From the NCBI GenBank assembly GCA_903871435.1, contig CAIQGU010000156.1:1-7619 (forward strand): a stretch of 7,619 nucleotides of DNA, read 5' to 3'. Below the pieces are notes generated by a model. The model saw only the letters and a list, made by a program, of their open reading frames with translations. It did not search any database and had not been told where the DNA came from. Shown here piece after piece: positions 6,316-7,619 of this stretch. The position numbers and the translations under genes were made by a program. Position 1 is the stretch's first letter, and each line of letters begins with the position of its first letter. The DNA is from an uncultured Burkholderiales bacterium (GTDB taxonomy: Bacteria; Pseudomonadota; Gammaproteobacteria; Burkholderiales; Burkholderiaceae_F).

Positions 6316-7170
6316 ATGCCTGCTGCTTCCGCAGCGCCCATCGGCGTATTCGATTCCGGCGCCGGCGGACTTTCCGTTGTCGCCGCGATACACGCGGCGT
6401 CGCCGGCCCAGCCCATGGTCTATTTCGCCGACACGGCCTATGCACCCTACGGCACGCGCAGCGATCAGGAGATACTCGCACGCACGCGCCTGTGCTGTTC
6501 CAGGCTGCTCGAACACGGCGTGAGCGCACTGGTGGTTGCCTGCAACACCGCCACCGCCAATGCCATCGACGACGTGCGCGCCTGGGCGCCGGTGCCTGTG
6601 ATCGGCGTTGAACCCGGTCTCAAGCCGGCGGCAGCAGCCACGCGCAACGGCGTCGTCGGTGTGCTGGCCACGCGCGCCACGCTGGCCAGCCAGCGCTATC
6701 GCGACCTGCTCAACCGGGTGGGCAGCCAGATGCCGCAGGTGCGCTTTGTCGAGCATGCCGCGGTGGGCTGGGTGGAACTGGTGGAATCGGGGAACCTGGA
6801 TACGGCGCACGCCCGCATGCTGGTGCGCCAGGCCGTGCAGCCGCTGCTCGATGCCGGGGCTGATACGCTGGTTCTGGGCTGCACCCACTACCCATTTCTG
6901 CGGCCGGCCATTGAAGCGGTGGCCAGCGGTATCCATATTGTCGAGACCGGTCCGGCCGTCGCGCGGGAATTAAAGCGCCGCATGGGGGGTAGCTCAGCCG
7001 CAGCCGCTTCCGGCGGCGAACCGACGGAAGCGGACGGCGCGCCGCGACTTCTACGGTTCGAGTCCAGCGGCGACGCCCAGGCCTTTGCAGCGCTGGCGCA
7101 GCAGTTGCTGGGGGCAGCGCCGGCAGCGCAACCGGTGGCACTGGCACGCTTGCAAGCAACCGGAGCCTGA
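6316..7170 (+). CDS. murI: Glutamate racemase
   Basis: Cofactor-independent interconversion of L- and D-glutamate, supplying D-Glu for the peptidoglycan stem peptide that MurD adds. The 284 residues are close to the usual 265-285. The family signature IGVFDSGAGGLSV is at 9-21 with catalytic-site D12-S13. YFADTAYAPYGTRS (36-49) binds substrate. The two catalytic cysteines are C76 in VVACNTATANA and C189 in LGCTHYPFL, with H191 beside the second. Both halves of the pseudo-symmetric fold are therefore intact. The C-terminal part has a low-complexity insert rich in Ala, Gly and Ser (about 224-243) before the final helices, probably a flexible loop. The ribosome site AGGA (6304-6307) is eight bases before the ATG. 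It lies in an apparent unit with the fumarase upstream and the formyltransferase-like gene, which starts 3 bp downstream. Confidence 0.96.
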   Translation: MPAASAAPIGVFDSGAGGLSVVAAIHAASPAQPMVYFADTAYAPYGTRSDQEILARTRLCCSRLLEHGVSALVVACNTATANAIDDVRAWAPVPVIGVEPGLKPAAAATRNGVVGVLATRATLASQRYRDLLNRVGSQMPQVRFVEHAAVGWVELVESGNLDTAHARMLVRQAVQPLLDAGADTLVLGCTHYPFLRPAIEAVASGIHIVETGPAVARELKRRMGGSSAAAASGGEPTEADGAPRLLRFESSGDAQAFAALAQQLLGAAPAAQPVALARLQATGA

Positions 7171-7173
7171 GCC

Positions 7174-7619
7174 GTGCGTATCGTTCTCATCGGTCAGCAG
7201 GATTTCGGCAAGGCCGTGCTCGAAGCAGCATTGGCGCGCGGTGATACTGTCGCCGGCGTGTTTTGCGCGCCCCAGGCCCCGGGGGCGCGGCCGGATCCCC
7301 TGCATGCCGCCGCCACGGAGCGCGGGCTTGCCGTCCTGCAGTTACCCTCGCTGCGCGATGGCAGGGCCATCGACGCAATGCGCGCCCTGGATGCGGACAT
7401 CGGCATCATGGCCTATGTGGTGCAGTTCGCCCCCCAGGATTTCGTGCAGGTGCCGCGCCTGGGAACCGTCCAGTACCACCCCTCCCTACTTCCACGCCAT
7501 CGCGGTCCGAGCTCGATCAATTGGCCCATTATCCTGGGCGAAACCCAGACGGGGCTGACCTTATTCCGGCCCACCGAAGGCCTGGACGAAGGTCCCATCA
7601 TTCTGCAGAAGCGCGTGCC
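7174..7619 (+). CDS. Formyltransferase-fold protein, ALDH1L1 hydrolase-domain-like; 3' end missing
   Basis: Partial: 148 codons are open to the window edge. The start is GTG 7174, 3 bp after the murI stop, with GGAG (7162-7165) eight bases upstream inside murI, so translation is probably coupled. The protein opens with a Rossmann-like MRIVLIGQQDFGKAVLE and carries the folate formyltransferase signature YHPSLLPRHRG (101-111) followed by SSINW, with Asp at 138 in TEGLDEGP. His102 and Asp138 are 36 residues apart, the spacing I recall for the His/Asp pair of the 10-formyl-THF hydrolase domain of ALDH1L1 (FDH). IGQ at the start, YVVQF (80-84) and YHPSLLPRHRG also resemble FDH more than Fmt, which begins with a FAGTPxFA-type motif and has Asn two residues before the His. 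Here that residue is Gln100. It is likely to bind a folate or another formyl donor. It may be annotated as methionyl-tRNA formyltransferase by similarity, but I doubt that role. Confidence 0.85.
   Translation, partial: MRIVLIGQQDFGKAVLEAALARGDTVAGVFCAPQAPGARPDPLHAAATERGLAVLQLPSLRDGRAIDAMRALDADIGIMAYVVQFAPQDFVQVPRLGTVQYHPSLLPRHRGPSSINWPIILGETQTGLTLFRPTEGLDEGPIILQKRV

Noticed and set aside
4935..6416. Long minus-strand open frame (493 codons) opposite fumarase
   Set aside because: It is antisense to a gene with clear family motifs. Its protein is rich in His, Arg, Ala and Gly with no recognisable domain, as expected for the shadow of a high-GC gene.
6983..7070. tRNA-like sequence: GGGGGGTAGCTCAG at 6984-6997 and GGTTCGAGTCC at 7055-7065, about the right distance apart
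   Set aside because: The T-stem does not pair beyond two G-C pairs, the acceptor arms are not complementary, the D-loop lacks the GG pair, and the whole stretch is in-frame murI coding sequence.
7085..7558. Plus-strand open frame crossing the murI-formyltransferase junction
   Set aside because: It is out of frame with both recognised genes. The overlapping frame from 7174 carries the formyltransferase signature.
1..7619. CRISPR arrays, insertion sequences, toxin-antitoxin or defence modules, frameshifted genes
   Set aside because: No spaced direct repeats, transposase motifs, terminal inverted repeats or defence domains were seen. All recognised genes inside the window are intact.

Overview
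The window looks like a chromosomal core region from a high-GC betaproteobacterium. The order Burkholderiales is likely, and an Alcaligenaceae-type organism (Bordetella/Achromobacter relatives) is the best guess. This rests on remembered protein similarity (Rho beginning [17 protein letters not shown], a type B L31, a class I fumarase of about 515 residues), on strong G/C bias at third codon positions, and on the trxA-rho pairing. No database search was possible. All recognised genes are on the + strand, and no mobile element, CRISPR array, tRNA or rRNA is visible.

Layout: a 5' non-coding stretch carries a candidate promoter with phased 9-bp repeats. It is followed by trxA (thioredoxin, 217-540), then a 166-bp leader with a strong hairpin and a C-rich, G-poor tract. 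Next come rho (termination factor, 707-1969) and a promoter-like region with a perfect palindrome and a 14-bp tandem repeat. Then come rpmE2 (type B ribosomal protein L31, 2107-2409) and a structured 3' region ending in a clear intrinsic terminator (2537-2564).

The second half begins with a large polytopic membrane protein (2711-4540) that looks like a divergent ArnT/PMT-type GT-C glycosyltransferase. After a 208-bp gap containing an inverted repeat come a class I [4Fe-4S] fumarate hydratase (4749-6296), glutamate racemase murI (6316-7170) and the first 148 codons of a formyltransferase-fold protein (7174 to the window end). The last three are closely spaced (19 bp and 3 bp) and probably form one transcription unit.

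Most of the window is housekeeping: redox, transcription termination, ribosome, TCA cycle and peptidoglycan precursor supply. I see no convincing new multi-gene system. The points most worth a second look are the formyltransferase-like gene, which resembles the 10-formyl-THF hydrolase domain of ALDH1L1 more than Fmt and has Gln at the usual catalytic Asn position; the orphan GT-C protein; the palindrome and tandem repeat in the rpmE2 leader; and the rho leader, which is C-rich and has no Shine-Dalgarno sequence.
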